A stretch of DNA of 64,000 nt. It comes from Colwellia sp. GTDB taxonomy: Bacteria > Pseudomonadota > Gammaproteobacteria > Enterobacterales > Alteromonadaceae. Positions 21,607 to 31,413 of the stretch are shown piece by piece. The translations under genes were made by a program, and so were the position numbers. The first letter of the stretch is position 1. The number at the start of each line of letters is the position of its first letter. The stretch spans positions 203,537 through 267,536 of the forward strand of contig JABSOW010000003.1 in NCBI GenBank assembly GCA_013215465.1, read 5' to 3'. The notes under the pieces were generated by a model. The model was not told the origin of the DNA. It did no database searches and saw only the letters and a program-made list of their open reading frames with translations.

Positions 21607-22443
21607 TTATTCCGTTGATTCTTCTGCTGCAGATACTTCATTTTCTAGTGAAGAGGATGTTTTTTTTGATTTTTTAGCAGGAGTATTTTTACGTATCACT
21701 TCACCCGCTAATGCTAAATAGGCTTTAGCTCCTGTGGAGGATTTATCATAATACATAGCAGGGGAGCCAAAGCTAGGTGCTTCCGCTAAACGAACATTTC
21801 GAGGAATAACACTGCGATATACTTTGTCGCCAAAATGACGTTTTAACTGTTCTGAAACATCATTAGCTAAACGATTACGAGGATCGTACATAGTACGTAA
21901 AATACCCTCTATATGTAGATTACTATTAACTACAGAGGTTAATTTAGAGATAGTATCCATTAAAGCAGTTAAACCTTCTAAAGCATAATATTCACATTGC
22001 ATAGGAACAAGCACTGAATCTGCTGCGGTCATGGCATTCACTGTTAGCATATTTAATGAAGGAGGGCAGTCAATAATAATAAAATCGTAGTAATCTTTTA
22101 CCGGCGCTAATGCTGTTTTTAATCTTTGCTCTCGCGCATACACTTCCATTAACTTAATTTCAGCCGCAGTAACATCTGCATTAGCGGCAATAAGATGATA
22201 AAGACCAGAAGTTTCTGTTTGAACTACTTGTTCTACTGACTGTTCTTCAATTAATAGTTCATAGCAAGTGGCTGGTACTTCATATTTATCAATACCACTT
22301 GCCATAGTGGCATTACCTTGCGGATCGAGATCTACTAACAGTATTTTTCGCTTAGTTGCAGCTAAAGATGCGGCTAAATTAACCGCAGTAGTAGTTTTAC
22401 CAACCCCACCTTTTTGATTTGCAACTGCAATTATTTTTCCCAC
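21607..22443 (-). CDS. parA: Chromosome partitioning ATPase ParA (Soj)
   Basis: This 278-residue ATPase works with ParB to move origin regions apart. The deviant Walker A motif KGGVGKTT is at residues 11-18, with the signature lysine at position 11. DCPPSLNML is the Walker B region. It starts directly with the ATPase domain and so is the chromosomal type without an N-terminal helix-turn-helix. The C-terminus carries a lysine/serine-rich tail (about residues 255-278) not needed in the family. It is cotranscribed with rsmG upstream and parB downstream. Confidence 0.97.
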   Translation of the reverse strand: MGKIIAVANQKGGVGKTTTAVNLAASLAATKRKILLVDLDPQGNATMASGIDKYEVPATCYELLIEEQSVEQVVQTETSGLYHLIAANADVTAAEIKLMEVYAREQRLKTALAPVKDYYDFIIIDCPPSLNMLTVNAMTAADSVLVPMQCEYYALEGLTALMDTISKLTSVVNSNLHIEGILRTMYDPRNRLANDVSEQLKRHFGDKVYRSVIPRNVRLAEAPSFGSPAMYYDKSSTGAKAYLALAGEVIRKNTPAKKSKKTSSSLENEVSAAEESTE

Positions 22444-22475
22444 AAGCGCCTCTTTTTAATGTTTTTTATTGTTTA

Positions 22476-23102
22476 CTATACTTTTTTTAATACAATAACA
22501 TGTCGTTCGCCAACAAGCTCAGGAACAGTTATTTTATGACTAGACACTAATTTTATGTTTTTAGGCAGTTGCGCTAATTCATCTGTTGGGTATTGTCCTT
22601 TTAATGCCAAGAATTGTCCACAGTCAATAGTTATTAAATGTGAGCACCAACTAACCATATCATTAAGTGATGAAAAGGCTCTACTTAACACCCCATCAAA
22701 AGGTGTTTCAACGCAATACTCTTCTACTCGTGCTTTTATTGGCTGTACATTAGTTAATTTTAACTGATAGACGACTTGCCTTAGAAAAGTAATACGTTTT
22801 CCTAAACTGTCTAATAAGACAAAGTTTCGCTCAGGATACAATATAGCTAATGGTATGCCTGGTAAACCGGGGCCAGTACCCACATCAATAAAATTATCAC
22901 CTTGTAATAATTCGCCTACCATTAAGCTATCCATAATATGCTTAATAAGCATTTGCTGTGGATCACGAACAGAAGTTAAATTATAGGCTTTATTCCATTT
23001 ATGTAAAAGCTCTATATATTGGATAAGTAATAGTACCTGTTGCTCAGATACTTGTAATGTTGTTTTCGCAAGCAATGCTTGTAAATCTGTTGTTAGTGTC
23101 AT
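22476..23102 (-). CDS. rsmG: 16S rRNA m7G527 methyltransferase RsmG
   Basis: This 208-residue SAM-dependent enzyme methylates N7 of G527 in 16S rRNA; its loss gives low-level streptomycin resistance in other bacteria. The SAM-binding motif [13 protein letters not shown] lies at about residues 78-90, and SRAFSS in the middle matches the family. Length equals E. coli RsmG (207). It sits 40 bp after mnmG and 32 bp before parA, the standard order beside gammaproteobacterial origins. Confidence 0.97.
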   Translation of the reverse strand: MTLTTDLQALLAKTTLQVSEQQVLLLIQYIELLHKWNKAYNLTSVRDPQQMLIKHIMDSLMVGELLQGDNFIDVGTGPGLPGIPLAILYPERNFVLLDSLGKRITFLRQVVYQLKLTNVQPIKARVEEYCVETPFDGVLSRAFSSLNDMVSWCSHLITIDCGQFLALKGQYPTDELAQLPKNIKLVSSHKITVPELVGERHVIVLKKV

Positions 23103-23142
23103 TTATATTGCTTTATTACTTTCATTAATACTGGCTAAATAA

Positions 23143-25032
23143 CTAAGCTATTTTAGTTAGTAAGCCATGTTTTTTTAAGTAAACTAATAATAACGAAATT
23201 GCAGCAGGAGTAATACCAGAAATTCGAGAAGCTTTACCAATAGTTTCAGGTCTTGCATCTTTTAGCTTGGCAACCACTTCATTAGAAAGCCCTGATATTT
23301 GTTGATAATCAAATTCCAGTGGGATCAAAGTATTTTCATTACGTTTTTTCTTGGCTATTTCATCAAGCTGTCTATCAATATAACCCGCATACTTAGTTTG
23401 AATTTCAATTTGCTCTGAAGCTTCCGTATCAGTAATTGCCGGTCCTAGTCCTTCAATTTTCATTAGATCGTTATAACACACTTCTGGTCGACGAATAAGA
23501 TCTTCAAGACTCGCTTCTTTGCTCATTGGACTTTTAAGTAATTTATTCACTTGTTCTACACAAGCGTGATCCTTTTGTACCCAAGTATCTTTTAATCGCT
23601 GACGTTCTAATTCAATATTTTCCATTTTTTCGTTAAAACGCTGCCAACGAAGATCATCAACTAAACCGACTGATCGTCCTTTTTCAGTTAAACGGATATC
23701 AGCATTATCTTCACGTAATAATAAGCGATACTCAGCACGTGAGGTAAACATACGGTAAGGCTCTTTAGTGCCTAGGGTAGCTAGATCATCGATTAAAACT
23801 CCCATATAAGCTTGATCGCGACCTAAGGTAAATTCATCTTTACCTTTAACGCGGTTAGCGGCATTAGTCCCACCAATGAGTCCTTGCGCACCCGCTTCTT
23901 CATAGCCAGTAGTACCATTAATTTGTCCGGCAAAATATAAATTTTCAACAAATTTACTTTCAAGTGATTGTTTTAAATCACGGGGATCAAAATAATCATA
24001 TTCAATGGCATAACCTGGACGAGTGATAAATGCGTTTTCAAAACCTTTAATTGAGCGCACCAAATTAATTTGGACATCAAAAGGTAAACTCGTTGAAATA
24101 CCGTTAGGATAAACTTCGTTGGTAGTTAAACCTTCTGGCTCAACAAATATTTGATGAGAATTTTTATCAGCAAAACGATTAATTTTATCTTCAATAGAAG
24201 GACAATATCGTGGACCTATCCCTTCAATAACACCAGTATACATTGGAGAACGATCAAGACCATCACGAATAAGTTGATGGGTTTTCTCGTTAGTATGGGT
24301 GATGTAGCAAGAAATTTGTTGTGGATGATCCTTTTGCGATCCCATAAATGAAAATACCGGACGTGGTGTATCACCGGGTTGTTCTTCCATTACTGAAAAA
24401 TCTAACGATCGAGCATCTAAACGTGGTGGTGTACCGGTTTTTAAACGATCAATCCTAAAGGGCATATCACGCATTTTAGCGGCTAAATTCATACTTGCAG
24501 GATCACCTGCTCGACCACCCTGATAGTTATTAAGGCCAATATGTATTTGCCCTGCAAGGAAGGTACCTACGGTTAACACCACGGTTTTACTTTTGAATTT
24601 CAATCCCATTTGCGTTGATACACCGACGACACGATCATTCTCTAAGATCAAATCATCACAAGGTTGTTGAAAAATAGTTAAATTTTCTTGATTTTCTAAG
24701 GTTTTTCTAACGAAAGATCTATACAGAGCTCTGTCTGCTTGAGCGCGTGTAGCTCGTACAGCAGGGCCTTTGCTGCTATTCAATGTTCTAAATTGAATAG
24801 CGCTATGATCAATGGCTGTAGCCATTAAACCACCTAAGGCATCAATTTCTTTCACTAAATGCCCTTTACCAATCCCACCAATCGCAGGATTACAAGACAT
24901 TTGCCCTAAAGTATCGATGTTATGGGTTAGCAGCAAGGTTTTGCAACCCATTCGTGCAGAAGCAAGTGCTGCCTCAGTGCCAGCATGGCCACCACCAACA
25001 ACGATTACATCATAAAACTCTTGATACCACAT
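23143..25032 (-). CDS. mnmG: tRNA uridine-34 modification enzyme MnmG (GidA)
   Basis: This 629-residue FAD protein works with MnmE to place the carboxymethylaminomethyl group on wobble U34 of several tRNAs. The dinucleotide-binding motif [19 protein letters not shown] lies at about residues 11-29. Conserved [24 protein letters not shown] follows, and the C-terminal helical GidA domain is complete. Length matches the E. coli protein exactly. It is transcribed away from oriC, and is the first gene of the mnmG-rsmG-parAB unit. Confidence 0.98.
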   Translation of the reverse strand: MWYQEFYDVIVVGGGHAGTEAALASARMGCKTLLLTHNIDTLGQMSCNPAIGGIGKGHLVKEIDALGGLMATAIDHSAIQFRTLNSSKGPAVRATRAQADRALYRSFVRKTLENQENLTIFQQPCDDLILENDRVVGVSTQMGLKFKSKTVVLTVGTFLAGQIHIGLNNYQGGRAGDPASMNLAAKMRDMPFRIDRLKTGTPPRLDARSLDFSVMEEQPGDTPRPVFSFMGSQKDHPQQISCYITHTNEKTHQLIRDGLDRSPMYTGVIEGIGPRYCPSIEDKINRFADKNSHQIFVEPEGLTTNEVYPNGISTSLPFDVQINLVRSIKGFENAFITRPGYAIEYDYFDPRDLKQSLESKFVENLYFAGQINGTTGYEEAGAQGLIGGTNAANRVKGKDEFTLGRDQAYMGVLIDDLATLGTKEPYRMFTSRAEYRLLLREDNADIRLTEKGRSVGLVDDLRWQRFNEKMENIELERQRLKDTWVQKDHACVEQVNKLLKSPMSKEASLEDLIRRPEVCYNDLMKIEGLGPAITDTEASEQIEIQTKYAGYIDRQLDEIAKKKRNENTLIPLEFDYQQISGLSNEVVAKLKDARPETIGKASRISGITPAAISLLLVYLKKHGLLTKIA

Positions 25033-25498
25033 AAATCTTAACCTTCAGTGTTACGTTTTTAATAAAAAATTAAACTACCCACTCAGATGAAATTATTTTC
25101 ATCGAAAAAGTAATTTGAAAAATCAGGAGACATATTTTAGCGCTTTTTTGTCTCGAGGGAAACGATCAAATGATTAAAAAGATCAGGCACTGATCTCACT
25201 AATATATAATAAGATCTTTATAAAGATCTTATTATTATTACTTATTAAGGATCGATATTTCTGTGTGTAAGGCATTTTTTATTATATTTTTTATAGTGTT
25301 ATATTAATGATAAGTCTGTGATCAATCCTTGATCAACCTAGGAGTAAGCTTTGATCAAAACAGTGAGTTATACACAGTGCTATTATATTAAAAAGTTAAT
25401 CACTGGATAATAAGTCTAAATTAATAGCTTATTAACCAAATTATCCACAGGAGCTTTAAATTGTGATCTATATTGTTAATAAGTTATGGGTAACCTTA
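25033..25498. other. mnmG-mioC intergenic region containing oriC
   Basis: No gene is present. The left part (25033-25140) should hold the mnmG promoter and a small GATGAAA/TTTCATC hairpin near 25086-25105. The right part is the replication origin described separately. Confidence 0.9.
25141..25480. other. oriC: Chromosomal replication origin oriC
   Basis: The segment aligns by eye with E. coli oriC in the same mnmG-mioC position. An AT-rich unwinding region with GATCTT-type 13-mers lies at about 25200-25255. DnaA-box-like sites follow in E. coli order: TGTGTGTAA at 25262-25270 (R1-like, reverse), TTATACACA at 25368-25376 (R2), ACTGGATAA at 25402-25410 (weak, reverse) and a perfect TTATCCACA at 25441-25449 (R4). 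Ten GATC Dam sites occur in about 300 bp, a density typical of SeqA-controlled origins. mioC reads into it from the right and mnmG reads away on the left. Confidence 0.92.
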
Positions 25499-25966
25499 CT
25501 ATAAACGATCTTTTATCTGATTTAACCACTGTTGTGCAAGCTCTTCTGGATCTATATCTTCACTCATATCTAACGTTCTAATACCAGATAGTTCACTGTA
25601 ACCCTTTGTTTTTAATAGTATATTTAATTCTTTCCCTGCTTTGCAAAAAGTATCATAACTAGAATCGCCGATCGCAATGATCATAAAGTTAATTGAGGAT
25701 AGATCTTGTTCACAATTTTTAAGATCGCTAACAAAAGCTTGAATGTTATCAGGGAAGTCACCAGCACCATGAGTGGACGTACAAATTAGCCAAACTGATT
25801 TTTTGGTGGTATTTTGAGCAAAAGTGTCATTAAGGATCGATGTAAAATCTGGTTTTAAATGTAAATTTACTTGATGTTCAAGTAAAATTAGCTGTTCTTC
25901 ACAGGCTTCGGCAACATATTCTGTTCCCCCTAACATGCTACCAACAATGATTTGAAATGAGCTCAT
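25499..25966 (-). CDS. mioC: Flavodoxin-like protein MioC
   Basis: This 155-residue FMN-binding protein has the flavodoxin phosphate loop replaced by GSMLGGTEYVAE at about residues 8-19, as in MioC, and the STHGAGDFPDN segment that cradles the isoalloxazine ring. In E. coli MioC supports biotin synthase activity in vitro, and transcription of its gene runs through oriC. Here too the gene ends right at the origin, with its stop about 20 bp from the last conserved oriC base. Length is slightly greater than in E. coli (147). Confidence 0.95.
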   Translation of the reverse strand: MSSFQIIVGSMLGGTEYVAEACEEQLILLEHQVNLHLKPDFTSILNDTFAQNTTKKSVWLICTSTHGAGDFPDNIQAFVSDLKNCEQDLSSINFMIIAIGDSSYDTFCKAGKELNILLKTKGYSELSGIRTLDMSEDIDPEELAQQWLNQIKDRL

Positions 25967-26141
25967 TTGATAATATCCAATAGTTAATAATGCGCTTATT
26001 GTAATATCATCGAATGGTTAATTTAACTGATATTTTTCTAATTTGTAGAATAAAGCTTTATAAAGTATTAGTAAAAACATGGATGTTTTATAGCAAATAA
26101 AATAGTGAATTAACCTCAGATCTGCTTAAGCACAACATTTT

Positions 26142-26397
26142 TTAAACAGCCATCAGTCCAAATAGTCCAAATTCACTAGGTGATAACTTAATACTTGGCT
26201 TATTTTTTAAACAATAAGCCACGATACCAATAACATTAAGCATAAATTATGTCTCGCTACGATGTCGGCTATGCTCTACTTGGGAAATGTCTTTCAGTTG
26301 ATCATTTATCGTTTCAATAATATATATCTTTGATAACATTGCCCTATCAAATACTGACATTGCTTTAGCCTTAATGTTTTTAGTCGAAAGATCTGAT
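26142..26397 (-). pseudogene. IS982-type transposase C-terminal remnant
   Basis: Minus-strand translation gives DLSTKNIKAKAMSVFDRAML, then IIETINDQLKDISQVEHSRH, RSET, an in-frame TAA, and FMLNVIGIVAYCLKNKPSIK before a final stop at 26142. The block IETINDQLKNI-QIEHSRHR followed by NF-VN---G--AY-----KPS is the hallmark C-terminus of IS982-family transposases. Only about 85 codons remain and one stop interrupts them, so the element is inactive. The rest of the IS and its ends were not found. Confidence 0.8.
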
Positions 26398-26463
26398 CGC
26401 TAGGTGGGAAATTAGTTCAACTTTTATCCAGTTTTCAGGTTGAATTAGTTAATTGAGAGCGGT

Positions 26464-26570
26464 GTCTGGGAGGTTAGAACATGTAAAACTTGTCTGTATA
26501 GTCATCCTTATCAAACAAAATTGTGACGTTATCGCTTCCCTGACAAGTTGCCAGGGCTAGTTTAAAAGGT
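26464..26570 (+). repeat. Dispersed intergenic repeat, copy 1
   Basis: This segment begins with TCTGGGAGGTTAGAACA and ends near AGTTTAAAAGGT. It matches, with scattered differences and in inverted orientation, the segment at about 41054-41165. Shared blocks include TATCAAACAAA, ACGTTATC and CTGACAAG. Neither copy lies in a gene. The nature of the repeat is unknown. Confidence 0.75.
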
Positions 26571-26674
26571 TTACCTGTCGTGTTATTGAGGGGAATGTTT
26601 TTAAGACTACTGATTATATGAATAGTGTAAACTAGTAAGTTTGCAGTGAACAATTTTACAGCTCGAGTCTAATG

Positions 26675-26707
26675 CCTTTACTTACTTTCTGGAGAAGTGA
26701 GTAAAGG
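26675..26707. terminator. Long hairpin downstream of mnmE
   Basis: CCTTTACTTACTT pairs with AAGTGAGTAAAGG (13 bp with one G-U) around a 7-nt loop, 20 bp past the mnmE stop. No T-run follows on the minus strand, so it may stabilise the mRNA end or terminate inefficiently. Confidence 0.5.
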
Positions 26708-26727
26708 TTAGAATAGAGTTATGTTAG

Positions 26728-28143
26728 CTATTTACCTATACAAAAAGAGCTAAATATTTTACTTAGCAGATCATCGCTGCTGAATTCACCGGTTATTTGA
26801 TCTAGTTCTTGTTGGCATATTCGTAACTCTTCTGCCAGTATCTCGCCAGCGACATAAGATTCAAGTTGTTCTAAGCCGATGAGTAAATGTTGATGAGTAT
26901 TGTTTAGAGCGGTTAAATGACGCCTTCTAGCCATAAAACCACCTTCGGTGCTACTTTGATAACCCATAATCTGTTTTAAGTGCTCTTTTAAGCTATCAAT
27001 ACCTAAGCCAGTTTTTGCTGAGAGGGTTACTACAGCATGTCTGGTTTGTTTATTATCGGTAAATTCAGTTAGCCCTATATCGGTTTGATTGATTGCTTGG
27101 TTTAGATCAGCTTTATTTCGTACTAAAGTTAGTCCTATATTGCTTGGTAGTTTTTCAAAAAACTCAGGATAGTAATCTTTAATAGCTTGCTCATCTGCTA
27201 ACATATCGTGGTTTTCACTGGCATCTACCATTAATAATACCCGGTCAGCTTTTTTTATTTCCTGCCAAGCGCGCTCGATGCCTATTTGTTCAACTTTATC
27301 ATCACTGTCACGTAAACCTGCGGTATCAATGATATGTAACGGCATTCCGTCTATATGAATTTGTTCGGTTAAGACATCACGGGTGGTGCCGGCAATATCG
27401 GTTACTATCGCTGTTTCTTTACCACTTAATGCATTTAACAGGCTTGATTTACCCGCATTAGGACGGCCAGCAATTACTACTCTCATGCCTTCACGAATAA
27501 TACTTCCTTGTTGTGCTTGTTTTTGAACACTTTCAACTTGCTTAATAATTGCTTTTAGATCGGTGACTATTTTTTTGTCAGCAAGAAAGTCAATTTCTTC
27601 TTCTGGGAAATCAATGGCTGCTTCTACATACATACGTAGATGAATTATGCTATCAACCATTTCATGAACGAGTTTAGAAAAATCACCTTGAAGAGAGTTT
27701 AGGGCAGAGCGGGCAGCTTGTTCTGAGCTAGAATTAATTAAATCGGCAATCGCTTCTGCTTGTGTTAAATCGAGTTTGTCATTTAGGAAAGCTTGCTCAC
27801 TGAATTCTCCCGGCTTGGCCATTACGACTTTGGGTAGAGCAAGAATAGCATTGAGTAGCATGTCTAAAATAACAGGGCCACCATGGCCTTGAAATTCTAT
27901 AACATCTTCACCGGTAAAGGAGTTTGGTGCTTGAAAAAACAGCGCTATACCTTGATCTAAAATTTCATTGTTAGCATCGGTAAACGGTAAATATTCAGCT
28001 TTTCTTATCGCTGGTATTTTACCTAAAATAGCTTGAGCAACATTTTTTGCTTCGGGCCCGGAAACACGAATGATACCTACACCACCACGTCCGGGGGCGG
28101 TAGCTTGTGCGGCAATAGTTGTTTGTTTGGAAAATGAAGTCAT
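26728..28143 (-). CDS. mnmE: tRNA modification GTPase MnmE (TrmE)
   Basis: This 471-residue GTPase forms a complex with MnmG to modify wobble U34 of tRNA. The N-terminal folate-binding domain begins [21 protein letters not shown] (residues 9-29). The inserted G domain has G1 GRPNAGKS at about 225-232, DTAGLRD as G3, and NKAD as G4. The C-terminus ends with the essential CIGK motif whose cysteine is conserved. Length is normal. It lies 300 bp downstream of yidC, separated by a terminator and a MITE-like element, so it may have its own promoter. Confidence 0.98.
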   Translation of the reverse strand: MTSFSKQTTIAAQATAPGRGGVGIIRVSGPEAKNVAQAILGKIPAIRKAEYLPFTDANNEILDQGIALFFQAPNSFTGEDVIEFQGHGGPVILDMLLNAILALPKVVMAKPGEFSEQAFLNDKLDLTQAEAIADLINSSSEQAARSALNSLQGDFSKLVHEMVDSIIHLRMYVEAAIDFPEEEIDFLADKKIVTDLKAIIKQVESVQKQAQQGSIIREGMRVVIAGRPNAGKSSLLNALSGKETAIVTDIAGTTRDVLTEQIHIDGMPLHIIDTAGLRDSDDKVEQIGIERAWQEIKKADRVLLMVDASENHDMLADEQAIKDYYPEFFEKLPSNIGLTLVRNKADLNQAINQTDIGLTEFTDNKQTRHAVVTLSAKTGLGIDSLKEHLKQIMGYQSSTEGGFMARRRHLTALNNTHQHLLIGLEQLESYVAGEILAEELRICQQELDQITGEFSSDDLLSKIFSSFCIGK

Positions 28144-28197
28144 GGCATTGTTTTGATAGTTGATAAGTTAATAGGAAGTATTTTACTTTATTTAGTT

Positions 28198-28363
28198 GTA
28201 ATACCAATACAAATAAATATGTGATCATTTTAAATGGACTAAGTATTTCAATAACGTTGTTGCTTTCAATCCCAATAGCCAGCTATTACTCAATCAAGCG
28301 CCTTGTTCTTAAAAATTTATCCTCATTAATATTTGATCACTAACTTACTAGTATTGGTATAAC
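28198..28363. mobile_element. MITE-like element with terminal inverted repeats
   Basis: The 166-bp segment starts with GTAATACCAATAC and ends with GTATTGGTATAAC. Its outer 30 bp on each side form an imperfect inverted repeat that extends to TGATCA. The middle has no coding potential. Size, lack of a gene and terminal repeats suggest a miniature inverted-repeat element. No clear target duplication could be defined. Confidence 0.65.
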
Positions 28364-28369
28364 TAACAA

Positions 28370-28401
28370 AAAAGCGATTTCTTGAAAAAGAAATCGCTTT
28401 T
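28370..28401 (-). terminator. Terminator downstream of yidC
   Basis: AAAAGCGATTTCTT and AAGAAATCGCTTTT form a perfect 14-bp stem with a GAAA loop, ending in T on both strands. It lies about 45 bp past the yidC stop and should end the rpmH-rnpA-yidD-yidC transcript. Confidence 0.9.
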
Positions 28402-28445
28402 ATCTGAATTTAGTTTATTGGTAAGTTAATACTTGTTGCGAGTAA

Positions 28446-30083
28446 TTATGACTTCGCTTCAGCTAACTTTTTCTTTTCAATACCACTAAAAATTATTTTC
28501 ATTTGAGTGATTGAAATTAAATTACTAATAAACCAGTAAAGCACTAGGCCAGATGGGAACCATGCCATAAATATTGAGAATACCACGGGCATATATTGCA
28601 TTATTTTTTGTTGCATTGGATCTTGTACTGTCATCGGCTGCAGTTTTTGCATGACAAACATACTGATACCCATCAATACTGGTAATACATAGTAAGGGTC
28701 CATTGCGGATAAATCTTGAATCCAGAATATAAATGGTGCATGGCGTAATTCTACGCTTTCTAGAAATACCCAGTATAGTGCTAAGAAAATAGGCATTTGT
28801 AAAATTAATGGTAAACAACCGCCAGCTGGATTTACTTTTTCTTTACGATACATTTCCATGGTAGCTTGTGACATTTTTTGTTTGTCATCACCATAGCGTT
28901 CTTTTAGTTTTGCCATTTTAGGGGCTAACTCACGCATTTTTGCCATCGAAGTATATTGTGCTTTGGTAAGAGGGTACATACCACCTTTAACAATTAAGGT
29001 GATAATAATAATAGCAACACCCCAGTTAGAGACAAAACTCTGAATAGTTAATAACAACCAGAATAGTGGTTGGCTGATCATCCATAAAAAACCATAATCA
29101 ATTGTTAAATCTAAGTTAGGCGCAATTTTTTCTAATACTTCTTGATCTTTAGGACCAACATAGAAAATTGCCGATGTAATACCTTGTTGACCAGCATCAA
29201 TAGTGATTGCTGGTGCTTTAAAGCCTATAACAGCTTCTAGGTTGTTACTATAGCTAGTATAAATTTGGTTATTATCTGTAGCACTTGGCACCCAGGCTGA
29301 AACAAAGTAATGCTCAAGCATAGCGACCCAACCACCTGGTGTGGTTTTATTTAGGTTTGCGTCAGCAATATCATCAAAGTCATATTTTTCATAGCGATCT
29401 TCTGAAGTTGAAAAAGCAGCGCCTCGGTATGTAGGTAACAAGCCTGACGAAGTATCGGTAAGCGTTGATTGTTTAAGTTGTCCGTACATTTGCACCGAAA
29501 CACTGTTTGCGGTGTTGTTATCAATAATGTAATCAACATTGACACTATAGCTGTCAGCATTAAAGGTAAAACGTTTAGTAACCGTTAAGCCTTGTTCATC
29601 TTGAAATGTTAAATCAACAGTTAAGTCATCAGCAGATAATTCATAGCTTGATTGTGAACTGCTATAAATAGGACGACCTTTAATTACCCTATCTACACCA
29701 TTTGCACCGGTTAAACCACTTTGTGCAACATATTTCTGATTACCATTTTGTAATATAGTAAATGGAATGCCGTTGCCTTGTTCTGTATCGAACTTACGCA
29801 GTTTCACTTCGACAATATCACCACCCTGAGTATTAATTTTTATAATTAATGTGTTAGTGGTTACCGTAACTAATTTTGCACTAGAATGAGTTGTTTTTAT
29901 CAATGGCGCTGAAGAATCTGATGATTCAGGGACAAAATCTGCGTTAGCATTTTGCTCTGTTGATATTGTTTGATTAATACTTGATTGTTCAACTGCTGGA
30001 GCATTTTCTAATTGCCACTGACTAAATAATAAGTAAGTAACAACCATAAGCGCAATAAATAGCAGACTGCGTTGAGATTCCAT
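28446..30083 (-). CDS. yidC: Membrane protein insertase YidC
   Basis: This 545-residue inner-membrane protein inserts and folds membrane proteins, alone or with SecYEG; its clients include the F0 c subunit encoded in this window. The N-terminal membrane anchor (SLLFIALMVVTYLLFSQWQ) is followed by the large periplasmic P1 domain (about 60-340). Five C-terminal membrane segments (from about 350) carry the conserved insertase core, including PLTKAQYTSMAKMRELAPKM. The length equals E. coli YidC (548). It is the fourth gene of the rpmH operon, about 150 bp after yidD. Confidence 0.98.
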   Translation of the reverse strand: MESQRSLLFIALMVVTYLLFSQWQLENAPAVEQSSINQTISTEQNANADFVPESSDSSAPLIKTTHSSAKLVTVTTNTLIIKINTQGGDIVEVKLRKFDTEQGNGIPFTILQNGNQKYVAQSGLTGANGVDRVIKGRPIYSSSQSSYELSADDLTVDLTFQDEQGLTVTKRFTFNADSYSVNVDYIIDNNTANSVSVQMYGQLKQSTLTDTSSGLLPTYRGAAFSTSEDRYEKYDFDDIADANLNKTTPGGWVAMLEHYFVSAWVPSATDNNQIYTSYSNNLEAVIGFKAPAITIDAGQQGITSAIFYVGPKDQEVLEKIAPNLDLTIDYGFLWMISQPLFWLLLTIQSFVSNWGVAIIIITLIVKGGMYPLTKAQYTSMAKMRELAPKMAKLKERYGDDKQKMSQATMEMYRKEKVNPAGGCLPLILQMPIFLALYWVFLESVELRHAPFIFWIQDLSAMDPYYVLPVLMGISMFVMQKLQPMTVQDPMQQKIMQYMPVVFSIFMAWFPSGLVLYWFISNLISITQMKIIFSGIEKKKLAEAKS

Positions 30084-30234
30084 AAGGTTTATTTCTCTTC
30101 TTTTTGTGTTGACAGGGGGTTATCACCACCTGCATTTAATTAATTGCAAGGCATTTTAGTATACGCGAGCTAGTTAACCAACTACCTTTTAAAATATGTA
30201 GACTAAAATCTAGTATTATTAAGACAAGAAAGTT

Positions 30235-30483
30235 TTATTTGTCTTTATCTATCGGTGGAACCGGATCTTCACCGCCTTCATTAAGGGGATGACATTTCAA
30301 TATACGTTTACTTGCTAACCAGCCACCTTTAATCACACCAAAGCGATTTATTGCTTCACTGGCATAACAAGAACAAGTAGGGTGGAATCGACAATTTGAT
30401 CCTAGCATTGGGCTAATAAAGCGCTGGTAACCTTTTATACAGGTTATTGCTAACTTTTGTGGCGTTGAATTATTTTTCGCCAT
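30235..30483 (-). CDS. yidD: Membrane protein insertion efficiency factor YidD
   Basis: This 82-residue protein belongs to the YidD (haemolytic DUF37) family. It has an amphipathic helix ([17 protein letters not shown]) and the conserved cysteine block [19 protein letters not shown], then [15 protein letters not shown]. YidD associates with the inner membrane and assists YidC/SecYEG insertion. The start overlaps the end of rnpA by 34 bp, as in many gammaproteobacteria. Confidence 0.96.
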   Translation of the reverse strand: MAKNNSTPQKLAITCIKGYQRFISPMLGSNCRFHPTCSCYASEAINRFGVIKGGWLASKRILKCHPLNEGGEDPVPPIDKDK

Positions 30484-30833
30484 ATTTTTGTCAATTGTTG
30501 ATTAATTTCTTTGTTGTCTAACTGATCAATACCGGACTTTACCATAACGACCATGTCGATAGCAGGTAAATTGTGTTGATTTAAACGAAAGCTTTCTCTA
30601 ATAATTCTTTTTATTCTATTTCGTTGTACGGCAAGCTTTACTCGTTTTTTAGCTATAGCTAGCCCTAAACGATTATTTTTACATGAATCAGCAGGTAAAT
30701 TAGAAGGTGTTATAAGGATAGTAAAGTGGGATGAGCCAAAACGAATTGGTTTTTTAAATACAGATTGAAAGTGATCGGGAGTCAACAGACGTGACTCCCG
30801 ATTAAATTCATAAGTAACCTTATTGGTTACCAT
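30450..30833 (-). CDS. rnpA: Ribonuclease P protein component
   Basis: This 127-residue basic protein is the protein subunit of RNase P, which removes 5' leaders from pre-tRNA with the catalytic RNA (not encoded here). The RNR motif is present in [19 protein letters not shown] at about residues 69-87, and FTILITPSN and [12 protein letters not shown] fit the family fold. It lies 39 bp after rpmH and overlaps yidD. The rpmH-rnpA pair is a conserved coupling of ribosome and tRNA production. Confidence 0.97.
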   Translation of the reverse strand: MVTNKVTYEFNRESRLLTPDHFQSVFKKPIRFGSSHFTILITPSNLPADSCKNNRLGLAIAKKRVKLAVQRNRIKRIIRESFRLNQHNLPAIDMVVMVKSGIDQLDNKEINQQLTKIWRKIIQRHKS

Positions 30834-30872
30834 ATCTTAAGACTACTTTCTTAGTAAGAAAAAGGATTAAGA

Positions 30873-31007
30873 TTATGCGCTAAGGCGTACACGGCCTTTA
30901 GCACGGCGACGTGCTATTACAGCACGGCCATTTTTAGTTGCCATACGAGCACGGAATCCGTGGTTACGCTTACGCTTTAGTATGCTAGGTTGAAATGTTC
31001 TTTTCAT
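30873..31007 (-). CDS. rpmH: Ribosomal protein bL34
   Basis: This 44-codon gene encodes the very basic large-subunit protein bL34. The product begins [18 protein letters not shown] and ends with [18 protein letters not shown], an essentially invariant bacterial sequence. It was found by reading the gap between rnpA and dnaA. It is the first gene of the rpmH-rnpA-yidD-yidC operon and is divergent from dnaA. A strong promoter lies about 80 bp upstream. Confidence 0.98.
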   Translation of the reverse strand: MKRTFQPSILKRKRNHGFRARMATKNGRAVIARRRAKGRVRLSA

Positions 31008-31082
31008 TACGCTAATCCGTCGGTTGTTGTTGCCCTGACAAAAAAGCCATTATGAGCACACTGGTCTAAAAAAAGAGGGCGA

Positions 31083-31111
31083 ATTCTAAATCTTTACTAG
31101 ACTATTGTCAA
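31083..31111 (-). promoter_or_regulatory. Sigma-70 promoter of the rpmH operon
   Basis: On the minus strand a perfect -35 TTGACA (31111-31106) is followed after exactly 17 bp by TAGAAT (31088-31083). The downstream start is GC-rich (TCGCCCTC), as is common for growth-rate-controlled ribosomal promoters. Confidence 0.85.
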
Positions 31112-31404
31112 TAAAATATATTCTCTTATTTACAAATGATCTTAGTAGGATCCTTTAGATCTTAATAAAATTCGCTTACATCTAGGGATATTTTATACTT
31201 TAAAATTATAAAATATCCACAGGTTTTGATGATAATAATTAAGTCATGGTTATTTTTAATTTTTTATCACCATAAGTAAATATGCTATATAGCTTTTTTT
31301 AGCATTATTTTAATCTATTAAAGTTGTTAATAATATTAATTAACAACTGGTTAGCATATTTATGATAAAAATAATGGATAATACTTGTTTGTCAATATTG
31401 CACT

Positions 31405-31413
31405 TGTGGATAA
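31405..31413 (-). promoter_or_regulatory. Perfect DnaA box upstream of dnaA
   Basis: TGTGGATAA is the exact reverse complement of the TTATCCACA consensus and lies 170 bp before the dnaA start. Such boxes mediate DnaA autoregulation in other gammaproteobacteria. Confidence 0.75.

Larger units (their letters stand above)
25967..26727. other. Intergenic region with IS982 relic and dispersed repeat
   Basis: This 760-bp gap between mioC and mnmE holds no intact gene. It contains a decayed IS982-type transposase end (26142-26397), one copy of a dispersed repeat (26464-26570) and a long hairpin just beyond mnmE (26675-26707). Confidence 0.8.
28144..28445. other. yidC-mnmE intergenic region
   Basis: This 302-bp gap holds a MITE-like element (28198-28363) and the yidC terminator (28370-28401). 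No gene was seen. Confidence 0.8.

Noticed and set aside
28525..28818. 97-codon frame inside yidC
   Set aside because: Shadow of yidC in another frame; yidC itself is fully conserved here.
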